64,000 nt of DNA, taken from Enterobacteriaceae bacterium UBA7338 (GTDB taxonomy: Bacteria; Pseudomonadota; Gammaproteobacteria; Enterobacterales; Enterobacteriaceae). Below, piece after piece: positions 53,214-61,166 of this stretch (positions are counted from its first letter, which is position 1; each line of letters opens with the position of its first letter). The translations under genes were made by a program, and so were the position numbers. The notes beneath the pieces were generated by a model. The model had not been told where the DNA came from, made no database searches, and worked only from the letters and a program-made list of their open reading frames with translations. The stretch lies in contig DKPJ01000008.1 in the NCBI GenBank assembly GCA_002480085.1, forward strand, positions 181,096 through 245,095, read 5' to 3'.

Positions 53214-53822
53214 TCAGGATGCCGGAGGCTTTAACGGCTGAAGCTCAGCGCTGCTCACCCAGCCGAGCGTCGTCTTTCCACTGCCGTTAACAAACTCCAC
53301 TTTTGTCCAGCCAGCCTGCTTCTGTATTACCCCCACCACGTCGCCTTTAACGATCCACGCTTTACGCCGAGTTGCCACATCAGGCGTGGTGCTCAGATAC
53401 GCCCGCGGGCTGCTAACCTGCATCAGCGTTTGCCAGTGTGTCTGCTGCGTCGTCTCCAGTTCCAGACCTGTGGCAATTTCAGGCATTAGCACACTCATAC
53501 AACCAGCATGATTTTGCCCGTCAGGAATGGTTAATGTGACACCCGTAGAATTAGCCGCAATATGGCCTGGGCGAACAGAGGAAGACCAGGACGTAATCGT
53601 GTCTTGCTGTTGCGCTGAAACATGGCCTGTCAGAAAAAAGGTGCAGGTGCGCTTTACGCTGTCTTCAGCCGATTCTGAGTAGTACCCCGTGATATTTCCC
53701 GTGGGTGAGACCGCCAACAGCAAACCATCGTACACGCCAGAGTGTAGCGTCATGGCATACGATGAAAATGCCGCCGTTAAGAGTGACAAGCCACAAACGA
53801 TACGCGTCATTTTATTTGTCAT
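53214..53822 (-). CDS. Exported SH3-domain protein, candidate immunity protein
   Basis: 202 aa. Signal peptide MTNKMTRIVCGLSLLTAAFSSYA, then an unrecognised domain with two or three cysteines (about 25-130), then a bacterial SH3 domain (RKAWIVKGDVVGVIQKQAGWTKVEFVNGSGKTTLGWVSSAEL). Its ATG overlaps the stop of the muramidase gene (ATGA), so translation is coupled. A periplasmic protein tightly coupled to a peptidoglycan hydrolase fits an immunity protein; this is inference. Confidence 0.72.
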   Translation of the reverse strand: MTNKMTRIVCGLSLLTAAFSSYAMTLHSGVYDGLLLAVSPTGNITGYYSESAEDSVKRTCTFFLTGHVSAQQQDTITSWSSSVRPGHIAANSTGVTLTIPDGQNHAGCMSVLMPEIATGLELETTQQTHWQTLMQVSSPRAYLSTTPDVATRRKAWIVKGDVVGVIQKQAGWTKVEFVNGSGKTTLGWVSSAELQPLKPPAS

Positions 53823-54988
53823 TGTCGTCCCTTCTCCAAGCTTTCATAAGCTCTGCGAATTTTAATGTCATAATCACCGAAATCGCTTCCGTTATAATTG
53901 AATGCCATATTATAAAAATTCTTATTTACCATCGCCGATAGCAGTGAGCTATTTTTATTGCAAAAATGCAAAAACGCACTCAATTGCTTACCAGCATTAG
54001 ACTTCATATCTTTTAAAAACTTACCAATATCTTTATGACCACACGCTTCGTAATTAAACCCCATAACCTGGAACATTCCCCATGAACACGCTTTTATTGC
54101 AGCGTCGGCATCGAGAGCGTAAGCTTTCGCAAAGGTGTTCCATGCAGAAAGCTGGTCGGAATTATTTTTTTGCCATTGTGGGCCAGCTTTCTTCACATAC
54201 CTATAGGATAATAAAGGGTGAGTTTGATCGTATTTCCTTTTACTGTATTTCCGGAAAATATGCCCTTCATAAGCAATAATCGGTAAGTTTAAAGCGTTAA
54301 ATCCTGACCGCCCACCCGACTCTACAACAGAAAAAGCTTTGATGATATTTAGTTCTACTCGGCGGTTAAGGTTTTCCCAGGCATCAGTAAAGTCCTGCTC
54401 CGTCAGTGACGTAGCCCCATCAAGTCCGGGTGCCATTAGCTTGCTTAGCTCAAGGGATTCATCTGCTACGTTGTAGCGCTGTTTTCTTAGGTAGTCATTG
54501 ACCAGTTGACGGATACTATTTCCGTTGGCTGAAGACTGCGTAAAAAATGAAGAAGTGAAAGGCGATGGTCGGGTCGCGACAGGGCATTTAATCGCAGCAG
54601 CAATTAAACTACGAAAAGTCTTTCCCTCAGGCTCAATAACTCCATCAGGGTGCTGGAAACGCAAATGAATGGATTGAAATTGGCTGATGGTTCTGATCAG
54701 GGTCGGAGAAATTATTCCATCTTCTGGAATGTCATAATGAATGATGGGCTTAATAAGATTAAAAAGATATTGAACTATAATCACGTCGCGCTGGAAATTG
54801 CCTGCTTTGCCTGGCGTTCCGACGGCGCTTTTCAATAAAGGTGGCAAGCCTCTGAGAGAATTATCTATTTCTAAGTGCTCATAAATGAAGACACATACGG
54901 TTAGCGGGAAACCGCACCTGATGATCGGCAGCATAAGGCTGGTCACATCCAAGAGGATGTTGATACGCCACTTACATCGTTTCATCAT
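53819..54988 (-). CDS. N-acetylmuramidase (DUF3380) with peptidoglycan-binding-like domain
   Basis: About 389 aa. The C-terminal 190 residues match the DUF3380 N-acetylmuramidase family: catalytic Glu in FSVVESGGRSGFN, then EGHIFRKYS, ACSWGMFQVMGFNYEACG and MAFNYNGSDFGDYD. The middle (IIVQYLFNLIKPIIHYD through DGIISPTLIRTISQFQ) looks like a peptidoglycan-binding repeat. Family members are phage endolysins and secreted antibacterial effectors. There is no phage neighbourhood. The start is uncertain: ATG 54988, ATG 54934 or a non-ATG start near 54890, none with a good ribosome site; readings beyond 55030 would enter ffs. AT-rich, unlike its neighbours. Confidence 0.75.
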   Translation of the reverse strand: MMKRCKWRINILLDVTSLMLPIIRCGFPLTVCVFIYEHLEIDNSLRGLPPLLKSAVGTPGKAGNFQRDVIIVQYLFNLIKPIIHYDIPEDGIISPTLIRTISQFQSIHLRFQHPDGVIEPEGKTFRSLIAAAIKCPVATRPSPFTSSFFTQSSANGNSIRQLVNDYLRKQRYNVADESLELSKLMAPGLDGATSLTEQDFTDAWENLNRRVELNIIKAFSVVESGGRSGFNALNLPIIAYEGHIFRKYSKRKYDQTHPLLSYRYVKKAGPQWQKNNSDQLSAWNTFAKAYALDADAAIKACSWGMFQVMGFNYEACGHKDIGKFLKDMKSNAGKQLSAFLHFCNKNSSLLSAMVNKNFYNMAFNYNGSDFGDYDIKIRRAYESLEKGRQ

Positions 54989-55029
54989 TAGGATAAAACC
55001 GAAAAATGGAACTTTTTGAGAGCAGAAAT

Positions 55030-55143
55030 GGGTGGGGGCCCTGCCAGCTACATCCCGGCACACACGTCATCTGCTCTGGCTGCTTCCTTCCGGATCTGAC
55101 CTGGTAAACAGAGTAGCGTTGCGGGAGAACCAACAGGGCCCCC
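55030..55143 (-). ncRNA. ffs: 4.5S RNA of the signal recognition particle
   Basis: 114 nt, same length as E. coli 4.5S RNA. Begins GGGGGCCCTG and ends CAGGGCCCCCACCC, forming the closing stem. The Ffh-binding tip carries CAGGTCAG and GGAAGGAAGCAGCC. Partner of Ffh in co-translational membrane targeting. Confidence 0.97.
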
Positions 55144-55169
55144 ATTGAGAGCGTTGTTAACCAACGCGC

Positions 55170-55185
55170 GGACGCATTATTACCG
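55170..55185 (-). promoter_or_regulatory. -10 element of ffs
   Basis: TAATAAT on the minus strand (55177-55183), followed by a GC-rich discriminator, places the transcript start about 27 nt before mature 4.5S, consistent with the known 5' leader removed by RNase P. The -35 is poorly defined. Confidence 0.55.
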
Positions 55186-55300
55186 TATGGTCCGGCAATT
55201 GCAAGCTGCGGCCTGCTGGATGCTGGTTTATTGCGCAACCGCCTCTTCACAGGCCAGCCAGCGCTGATTATGCTGGTGAGAGACTCTTCAGGAAATCGTT

Positions 55301-55612
55301 ATGGCAGACAATGACTCTTTTCCCCAGCGCGTGTGGCAAATCGTCGCCGCTATCCCGCCCGGCTCGGTGACCACCTACGGTGAAGTAGCCCGGCTGGCAG
55401 GTTCACCCCGTGCGGCACGCCAGGTAGGCGGCGTGCTCAGACGCCTGCCGGAGGGCAGTACGCTGCCGTGGCATCGGGTAGTGAATCGTCAAGGGCATAT
55501 CTCCCTCACCGGGCCGGATCTACAGCGACAGCGTCAGGCCCTGCTCGCCGACGGCGTTCAGGTGTCTGGAAGTGGACAGATTGATTTAGCACGCTATCGC
55601 TGGATTTATTAA
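55301..55612 (+). CDS. ybaZ: Atl (YbaZ), alkyltransferase-like DNA lesion sensor
   Basis: 103 aa. Resembles the C-terminal domain of O6-alkylguanine transferase, but the reactive Cys of PCHRV is Trp here (LPWHRVV), the hallmark of Atl proteins. It flags O6-alkylguanine for nucleotide excision repair. HTH segment TTYGEVARLAGSPRAARQVGGVLRR. Divergent from ffs; AGGAAATC precedes the ATG. Confidence 0.93.
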   Translation: MADNDSFPQRVWQIVAAIPPGSVTTYGEVARLAGSPRAARQVGGVLRRLPEGSTLPWHRVVNRQGHISLTGPDLQRQRQALLADGVQVSGSGQIDLARYRWIY

Positions 55613-55618
55613 GAAAAG

Positions 55619-55698
55619 CTGCCCAGCGGCGCTTCGCTTGCACGGGCCTACGGTATGGCATGTTTTGTAGGCTGGGCAAGCGTTAGCGCCGCCCGGCA
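55619..55698. repeat. BIME: two inverted REP elements
   Basis: REP-like units in opposite orientation, one at 55619-55651 (GCCCAGCGGCGCTTCGCTTG then GGGCCTAC) and one at 55667-55698 (GTAGGCTGGGCAAGCG then GCGCCGCCCGGC). They sit between convergent ybaZ and ybaY. Confidence 0.75.
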
Positions 55699-55710
55699 TA
55701 GCCAACAGGC

Positions 55711-55743
55711 AAAAAAATACCGGTCAGCGTAAACTAACCGGTA
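55711..55743 (-). terminator. Terminator of ybaY
   Basis: TACCGGT pairs with ACCGGTA; on the minus strand it is followed by a run of seven T. Confidence 0.88.
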
Positions 55744-55770
55744 CTGTTTTCCCGAGACGCGCTTTAAGCG

Positions 55771-56340
55771 TTACAGCTGCGTCGGTGCCGGGGTTGCTGA
55801 CGAAGGGTTAACCTGCGTTGGCGAGGTAGACGGCACGGTGGTTGCTGCCCCACCGCTCTGCTGCATCGGCACAGCGGTCTGCTGTACCGGCACCAGCGTC
55901 AGGTCGATACGGGTACCGCCCTGATTAACCGCTGGCTTGATGCCATCAGTAATAAACACCAGCTTGTTATCAATCGTGATCGCGGCGCTCAGCAGAATAC
56001 GCGCGTCTGGCTGCACCAGCGCCGGGTCAAACGGCAGCTCATAGCTGAACGGAGCCTGTTTACCTTCGGTACGAACGGCACGCTGGGCAATCACTTTAGA
56101 CGGCACGTCGGCCTGGGACGCATCGGCCAGGGTTACGGTCAGTACCGCATCCGGCGGCAGAGCCACCTTCTGACGGATCCAGATAGTACCAGAGACGTTA
56201 GGCTGCTTAATCGTAGACTGCGTTGAGGCAATGGAAGTATTTGGGTTTGGTGCGGGCGTCTGGATATCTGCGCTTTTGTCGGCACAGGCAGCCAGAGAAA
56301 CGGCAACCGCTAAACCACTTAACATGTGCACGAGTTTCAT
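55771..56340 (-). CDS. ybaY: YbaY, outer-membrane-type lipoprotein
   Basis: 189 aa with lipobox LAAC (Cys19), then a YbaY-type domain (ISGTIWIRQKVALPPDAVLTVTL-like region) and a Pro/Thr/Ser-rich C-terminus ending PAPTQL. A lipoprotein of unknown or poorly defined function with homologues described as glycoprotein-polysaccharide metabolism proteins. Divergent from tesB. Confidence 0.93.
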   Translation of the reverse strand: MKLVHMLSGLAVAVSLAACADKSADIQTPAPNPNTSIASTQSTIKQPNVSGTIWIRQKVALPPDAVLTVTLADASQADVPSKVIAQRAVRTEGKQAPFSYELPFDPALVQPDARILLSAAITIDNKLVFITDGIKPAVNQGGTRIDLTLVPVQQTAVPMQQSGGAATTVPSTSPTQVNPSSATPAPTQL

Positions 56341-56562
56341 TGAGTTCTCCTTATCTTCAATGCACCAGCAGGTATGACGCCCGCCAGAATCAGTGGTTAA
56401 TACTTAAATCGTATCGAACGCCAGTAAGTGTGGCACATATCACTGATTTCTGCCTGGAAACAGCCGTGTATTCAGATTTTTGCACCCATCGGACCACTTG
56501 CATTTCTGGGTTATACTCTGCCTATATCCGCTCCGGTCGCTTTTATTTTATTGAGGACACCT

Positions 56563-57426
56563 ATGAGTCAAGCGCTGAATAATCTGCTGACGTTGCTTAA
56601 TCTGGAAAAAATTGAAGAGGGTCTGTTTCGCGGTCAAAGCGAAGATTTAGGCCTGCGCCAGGTCTTTGGCGGCCAGGTTGTCGGTCAGGCACTCTATGCC
56701 GCAAAAGAGACCGTCCCGGCAGATCGCCTCGTCCACTCGTTCCACAGCTACTTTTTACGCCCCGGCGATAGCCAAAAACCGATTATCTATGACGTAGAGG
56801 TGCTGCGCGACGGCAACAGCTTTAGTGCTCGCCGGGTCGCCGCTATCCAGAACGGCAAACCTATTTTCTATATGACGGCGTCGTTCCAGGCTCCCGAGCC
56901 GGGCTATGAGCACCAGAAAACGATGCCCGCCGCCCCTGCCCCGGATAATCTGCCGTCAGAGACGGACATTGCCCGCTCGCTGGCGCACCTCCTGCCGCCG
57001 CAGGTAAAGGAGAAGTTTCTCTGCGATAAACCGCTGGAGATCCGCCCGGTTGAGTTTCATAACCCGATGAAGGGCCACGTGGCTGAGCCGACCCGTCAGG
57101 TGTGGATCCGCGCCAACGGTACGATGCCAGCGGATTTTCGTACCCATCAGTACCTGCTGGGCTACGCCTCCGACTTCAACTTCCTGCCGGTGGCGCTGCA
57201 GCCGCACGGGGTCGGTTTTCTGGAGCGGGGCATGCAGGTTGCCACCATCGATCACTCGATGTGGTTCCACCGTCCGTTCGATATGAACGAGTGGCTGCTC
57301 TACAGCGTGGAGAGCACCTCCGCCTCCAGCGCGCGCGGGTTTGTACGCGGCGAGTTCTATACCCAGGATGGCGTGCTGGTGGCGTCCAGCGTGCAGGAAG
57401 GGGTGATGCGCAACCGCAACGAATAA
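56563..57426 (+). CDS. tesB: TesB, acyl-CoA thioesterase II
   Basis: 287 aa double-hotdog thioesterase hydrolysing medium- and long-chain acyl-CoA. Typical segments: LFRGQSEDLGLRQVFGGQVVGQAL, SFHSYFLRPGD, and the catalytic Asp in ATIDHSMWFHRPFD. Start 56563 follows TGAGGACACC; upstream in-frame sequence to 56428 is rejected. Confidence 0.97.
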   Translation: MSQALNNLLTLLNLEKIEEGLFRGQSEDLGLRQVFGGQVVGQALYAAKETVPADRLVHSFHSYFLRPGDSQKPIIYDVEVLRDGNSFSARRVAAIQNGKPIFYMTASFQAPEPGYEHQKTMPAAPAPDNLPSETDIARSLAHLLPPQVKEKFLCDKPLEIRPVEFHNPMKGHVAEPTRQVWIRANGTMPADFRTHQYLLGYASDFNFLPVALQPHGVGFLERGMQVATIDHSMWFHRPFDMNEWLLYSVESTSASSARGFVRGEFYTQDGVLVASSVQEGVMRNRNE

Positions 57427-57433
57427 ATAAAAA

Positions 57434-57458
57434 AAACCTCCCGCTGGCGGGAGGTTTT
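57434..57458. terminator. Bidirectional terminator between tesB and amtB
   Basis: AACCTCCCGC-TGGC-GGGAGGTT-type hairpin (CCTCCCGC/GCGGGAGG) with T-runs on both strands, serving the convergent genes. Confidence 0.9.
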
Positions 57459-57476
57459 CTGAAGGGTTAAATCAGA

Positions 57477-58763
57477 TTACGCGTTGTAAGCGTTTTCGCC
57501 GTGGCTGTTCACGTCCAGGCCTTCGCGCTCCTGCTCTTCCGGTACGCGCAGGCCAACAATCATGTCTGCCAGCTTGTAACCGATGAAGGCGACGACGCCT
57601 GACCAGACGATGGTGATAGCGATACTTTCCAGCTGGACCAGCACCTGGTGACCCATGGTCACGCCCTCGGCGTAGCCGACGCCGCCCAGAGAGGTGGAAG
57701 CAAACACACCGGTCAGGATACAGCCTACGATACCGCAGACGCCGTGCACACCGAACACGTCACACGGGTCATCAACGCGCAGCCAGCGTTTCAGCATGGT
57801 CACGCCCCAAAGACCGGCCAGGCCTGCCACGATCCCGACAATCAGTGAACCGCCCACGCCGATGTAACCACAGGCTGGCGTCACGGCAACCAGACCGGCA
57901 ATCGCACCGGAGCATGCGCCCAGCAGCGATGGCTTACCGCGGGTTGCCCACTCACCGAATACCCAGGCAAGGATAGCGGCTGCGGTGGCGACAACGGTGT
58001 TAACGAACGCCAGGGCAGCGATTTCGCTGGCAGCACCGGCAGAGCCAGCGTTAAAGCCGAACCAGCCGATATAGAGGATCGCCGTACCGATAAAGACCAT
58101 CGGCAGGTTGTGCGGTTTAAAGGCCTCTTTGCCGAAGCCAACGCGTTTGCCAATCAGGTAGGCACCCACCAGGCCGGCAATCGCGGCGTTGATGTGCACC
58201 ACCGTACCGCCCGCAAAGTCCAGCGCGCCGTGGGAAGCCAGCAGGCCGCCGCCCCAGACCATATGCGCAATTGGCACGTAGGAGAGGGTCATCCATACCA
58301 CCACGAAGATCAGCACCGCCGAGAAGCGGATACGCTCGGCCAGCGCACCGACGATGAGACCAACGGTGATGCAGGCAAACGAGCCCTGGAACGCAACGTG
58401 GATATACTGGTAGAAGCTGCCCATCACGGCGGTCAGCTCGATGTTTTTCAGCATCGCCCAGTTGAAGTCGCCGAAGAAGTTATTGCCGGTGCCGAACGCC
58501 AGCGAGTAGCCGTAAACCACCCACAGCACGCACACCAGCGCAAAGGTCACGGTGACCTGGGTCAGCATCGAGAGCACGTTTTTGCCACGGATCAGGCCGC
58601 CGTAGAACAGCGCGATCCCTGGAATAGTCATAAACAGCACCAGCGCGGTGCAGATCATCATAAAGGCATTATCGGCTTTATCGGCCACGGCCGGAGCCGC
58701 CATCGCCAGACCCGGTAACGCTGCCAGTGCGGCCATCGCCGTTTTTAAGGTTACTTTTTTCAT
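57477..58763 (-). CDS. amtB: AmtB, ammonium transporter
   Basis: 428 aa, the same length as E. coli AmtB. Signal sequence, then 11 transmembrane helices; the trimer conducts ammonium under nitrogen limitation. The pore twin-His region is in GGTVVHINAAIAGL and FGVHGVCGIVG. GlnK plugs it when nitrogen is sufficient. The start at 58763 (MKKVTLKTAM) is chosen because GGGATGG is well placed; ATG 58772 is the alternative. 31 bp after glnK. Confidence 0.97.
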   Translation of the reverse strand: MKKVTLKTAMAALAALPGLAMAAPAVADKADNAFMMICTALVLFMTIPGIALFYGGLIRGKNVLSMLTQVTVTFALVCVLWVVYGYSLAFGTGNNFFGDFNWAMLKNIELTAVMGSFYQYIHVAFQGSFACITVGLIVGALAERIRFSAVLIFVVVWMTLSYVPIAHMVWGGGLLASHGALDFAGGTVVHINAAIAGLVGAYLIGKRVGFGKEAFKPHNLPMVFIGTAILYIGWFGFNAGSAGAASEIAALAFVNTVVATAAAILAWVFGEWATRGKPSLLGACSGAIAGLVAVTPACGYIGVGGSLIVGIVAGLAGLWGVTMLKRWLRVDDPCDVFGVHGVCGIVGCILTGVFASTSLGGVGYAEGVTMGHQVLVQLESIAITIVWSGVVAFIGYKLADMIVGLRVPEEQEREGLDVNSHGENAYNA

Positions 58764-58794
58764 TTTTACCATCCCAATCACTGTGTGTCTGACG

Positions 58795-59133
58795 TTACAG
58801 TGCCGCTTCGTCGGCTTCGCCGGTACGAATGCGGATAACGCGTTGCAGTTCGGCAACGAAAATTTTGCCGTCGCCAATTTTTCCGGTGTAGGCCGCTTTG
58901 CTAATGACATCAATCACTTCATCAAGCTGATCGTCAGCAATGGCTACGTCAATCTTCACCTTCGGCAGGAAGTTAACGCTGTATTCAGCCCCGCGGTACA
59001 GCTCAGCATGGCCCTTCTGACGACCAAAACCTTTTACTTCGGTAACGGTCAGCCCCTGAATACCAATAGACGACAGTGCTTCACGGACGTCCTCAAGTTT
59101 AAATGGCTTAATGACCACGGTAACCAGCTTCAT
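58795..59133 (-). CDS. glnK: GlnK, PII nitrogen-signalling protein
   Basis: 112 aa. Trimeric PII protein; the uridylylation site Tyr51 lies in the T-loop LYRGAEY. Binds ATP/ADP and 2-oxoglutarate and inhibits AmtB in the unmodified state. First gene of glnK-amtB, driven by a sigma-54 promoter. Confidence 0.98.
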   Translation of the reverse strand: MKLVTVVIKPFKLEDVREALSSIGIQGLTVTEVKGFGRQKGHAELYRGAEYSVNFLPKVKIDVAIADDQLDEVIDVISKAAYTGKIGDGKIFVAELQRVIRIRTGEADEAAL

Positions 59134-59186
59134 AAATCCCCCTCAGTCGAAAATCGGTAATGGCCGCAGCTAACACACAGGAAGTA

Positions 59187-59203
59187 TTGCAAGCGGTGTG
59201 CCA
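59187..59203 (-). promoter_or_regulatory. Sigma-54 promoter of glnK-amtB
   Basis: Minus-strand TGGCACACCGCTTGCAA matches the -24/-12 consensus TGGCAC-N5-TTGCA, 54-70 nt before the glnK start. Confidence 0.9.
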
Positions 59204-59302
59204 GAATTGGAAAAAGGGAAAAATTCAGCGGCTTAAGCTGTCAGAACAGGACAGCGGGTTTCGTAGAAAAGTGTGATGGGGATTCAGATTGTTCCTGGGA
59301 AG

Positions 59303-59331
59303 GAAAAACGCACCATGGCAGTGCATGGTGC
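59303..59331 (-). terminator. mdlB terminator overlapping an NtrC-like site
   Basis: GCACCATG/CATGGTGC hairpin followed on the minus strand by GTTTTT. The same bases contain minus-strand TGCACT-GCCAT-GGTGCG (59309-59325), an 11-of-12 match to TGCACY-N5-GGTGCA for NtrC, about 138 bp before the expected glnK start site. Confidence 0.7.
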
Positions 59332-59387
59332 GCGGCGTTTTTGCACCAACAGACGATCCTGTCAGTAGCTTGCCTAATTATGGTGCA

Positions 59388-61166
59388 TCAGGCGATTAGC
59401 GACTCTTCTTGTGCACTGGCGGCCAGCTCTTCACCCGCCAGCTGCAGCTGATACATCTGCCAGTAACGCCCTTCGGCAGCCAGCAACTCCTGATGATTGC
59501 CGCGCTCGACCGCCTGCCCACGATGGAGAACCAGAATGGTGTCAGCCTCGACGATAGTAGAGAGACGGTGGGCAATCACCACCAGCGTCGTATGCTGGCG
59601 TACTGCCGCCAGCGCCTGCTGAATAGCCTGCTCGGTGCCGGAGTCGATATTCGCGGTGGCCTCATCAAGGATCAGGATCTGCGGGGTAGCAACCAGTACG
59701 CGAGCCAGCGCCAGCAGCTGCTTCTGCCCCACCGAGAGGTTATTTCCCTGCTCTCCCAGACTGGTATGAATGCCGTCAGGCATGCCCCGGGCCAGATCCG
59801 CCAGCTGAACGGTCTCCAGCGCCTGCCAAACCTGCGCTTCGCTGATATCACGTCCGAGGGTGACGTTGGCAAAAAAGGAGTCCGCCAGCACCACCGGATC
59901 CTGCTGAACCATCGCCACGCCCTGGCGCAGCACGCCGTGGCTGAGAGTGGAGAGCGGCCGACCGTCAAGGCGGATCTCCCCTTTCGTCAGCGGATAGTAG
60001 CCCATCAGCAGGCTGGCAAGAGTGCTCTTGCCGCTACCGGTATGGCCCACCAGCGCAATAAAGCTGCGCGGCGGTACGGCGAGGTCGATATCCTGTAATA
60101 CGAGGTTATCATCGCGGTAGGCAAAAGAGAGGTTCTTAATGTCGATAGCGCCGCTGGCCAACGGACGCTCGTCGTCGCCATAGGTCTGACGCGGCCGATC
60201 CATCAGCTCAAATACGCGCTCCCCTGCCACTACCGCCTGCTGCAGCATCGACTGCTGGGTCGTCAGCTCAATCAACGGTTCGTTGAGGCGGCCAAGGTAG
60301 CTGATAAAGGCGTAGAGCACACCCACCTCAATGGTACCCACCGAGGTAAAGCCAAACAGCATCAGCAGGCCGCAGAGCACCAGCGCCGAGAAGAGGCTCA
60401 GCAGCGGACGCAGCAGAAAGCCGTCGAGCCGCAGGGTCTGCATTCGCGCAAAGTAATGGGAACGGCTGGCCTCGCTCATCCGCTCGCCGAAGCGCGCCTG
60501 CTGACGAAACTGCTGGATCACGTTCATGCCGTTGATCACTTCGTTAAAGCCGTCGTTGATATCCGCCAGATAGGTGCGAACGCGGCGCACGATGGGCGTA
60601 CTGTAGCGCTGGTAGAGCGCCATCACGCACAGCACCGCCGGGAAGATGGCCAGCGCCACCAGCGCCATGCGCCAGTCGAGGCTGAACATCGCCACCAGCA
60701 TCGCCCCCACCAGCGCCGCGCTGCGCAGCACCGTAGAGACCACCATCACGTAGAGATCGCGGATCACTTCGGTATCGTTGGTGACGCGAGAGATAAGCTG
60801 CCCTACCGGCTGGGTATCGAAGGCGTTCAGCGGCTGGCGCAGGGCGGCGTCCATCACGTCGGTACGCAGCTGTTGCACCACCCCGACGGCGGCCTCGTTA
60901 AACAGCAGCGACTGGGCGTAGTGCAGCCCGGCGGCCAGCAGCTGTAGGCCAATGTAGGCCACGGTCAGCTCTACCAGCAGGCCGAGCGGCAGATAGCTTT
61001 TTGCCACCATGTTATCGATAAAATAGCTGATCAGCGCCGGGCCGGCGACCTCTGCCGCCGCGGCGACCCACAGCATGACCACCGCTCTGGTCAGCGGCTT
61101 TTTCCACGGCTTACCGTAGGCTAACAGGCGTTTAAGGGTTGGCCAAAGCTGTCCAAAACTACGCAT
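59388..61166 (-). CDS. mdlB: MdlB, ABC exporter half-transporter
   Basis: 592 aa. N-terminal six-helix ABC exporter domain (about residues 20-320) and C-terminal ATPase with Walker A GHTGSGKST, signature LSVGQKQL (a variant of LSGGQ) and Walker B ILILDEATANID. Probably a heterodimer with MdlA exporting a hydrophobic substrate; substrate not established. Start 61166 has GAAGGAGAG upstream and overlaps the mdlA stop by 8 nt. Confidence 0.95.
   Translation of the reverse strand: MRSFGQLWPTLKRLLAYGKPWKKPLTRAVVMLWVAAAAEVAGPALISYFIDNMVAKSYLPLGLLVELTVAYIGLQLLAAGLHYAQSLLFNEAAVGVVQQLRTDVMDAALRQPLNAFDTQPVGQLISRVTNDTEVIRDLYVMVVSTVLRSAALVGAMLVAMFSLDWRMALVALAIFPAVLCVMALYQRYSTPIVRRVRTYLADINDGFNEVINGMNVIQQFRQQARFGERMSEASRSHYFARMQTLRLDGFLLRPLLSLFSALVLCGLLMLFGFTSVGTIEVGVLYAFISYLGRLNEPLIELTTQQSMLQQAVVAGERVFELMDRPRQTYGDDERPLASGAIDIKNLSFAYRDDNLVLQDIDLAVPPRSFIALVGHTGSGKSTLASLLMGYYPLTKGEIRLDGRPLSTLSHGVLRQGVAMVQQDPVVLADSFFANVTLGRDISEAQVWQALETVQLADLARGMPDGIHTSLGEQGNNLSVGQKQLLALARVLVATPQILILDEATANIDSGTEQAIQQALAAVRQHTTLVVIAHRLSTIVEADTILVLHRGQAVERGNHQELLAAEGRYWQMYQLQLAGEELAASAQEESLIA

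Noticed and set aside
53819..54988. Prophage lysis cassette as explanation of the muramidase
   Set aside because: No holin, spanin, integrase or structural genes within the window, and the partner is an exported SH3 protein; kept open only as a remnant origin.
54989..55063. Longer muramidase start (reading from 55063)
   Set aside because: It would place the start inside the 4.5S RNA gene; the extra residues are the translated RNA sequence.
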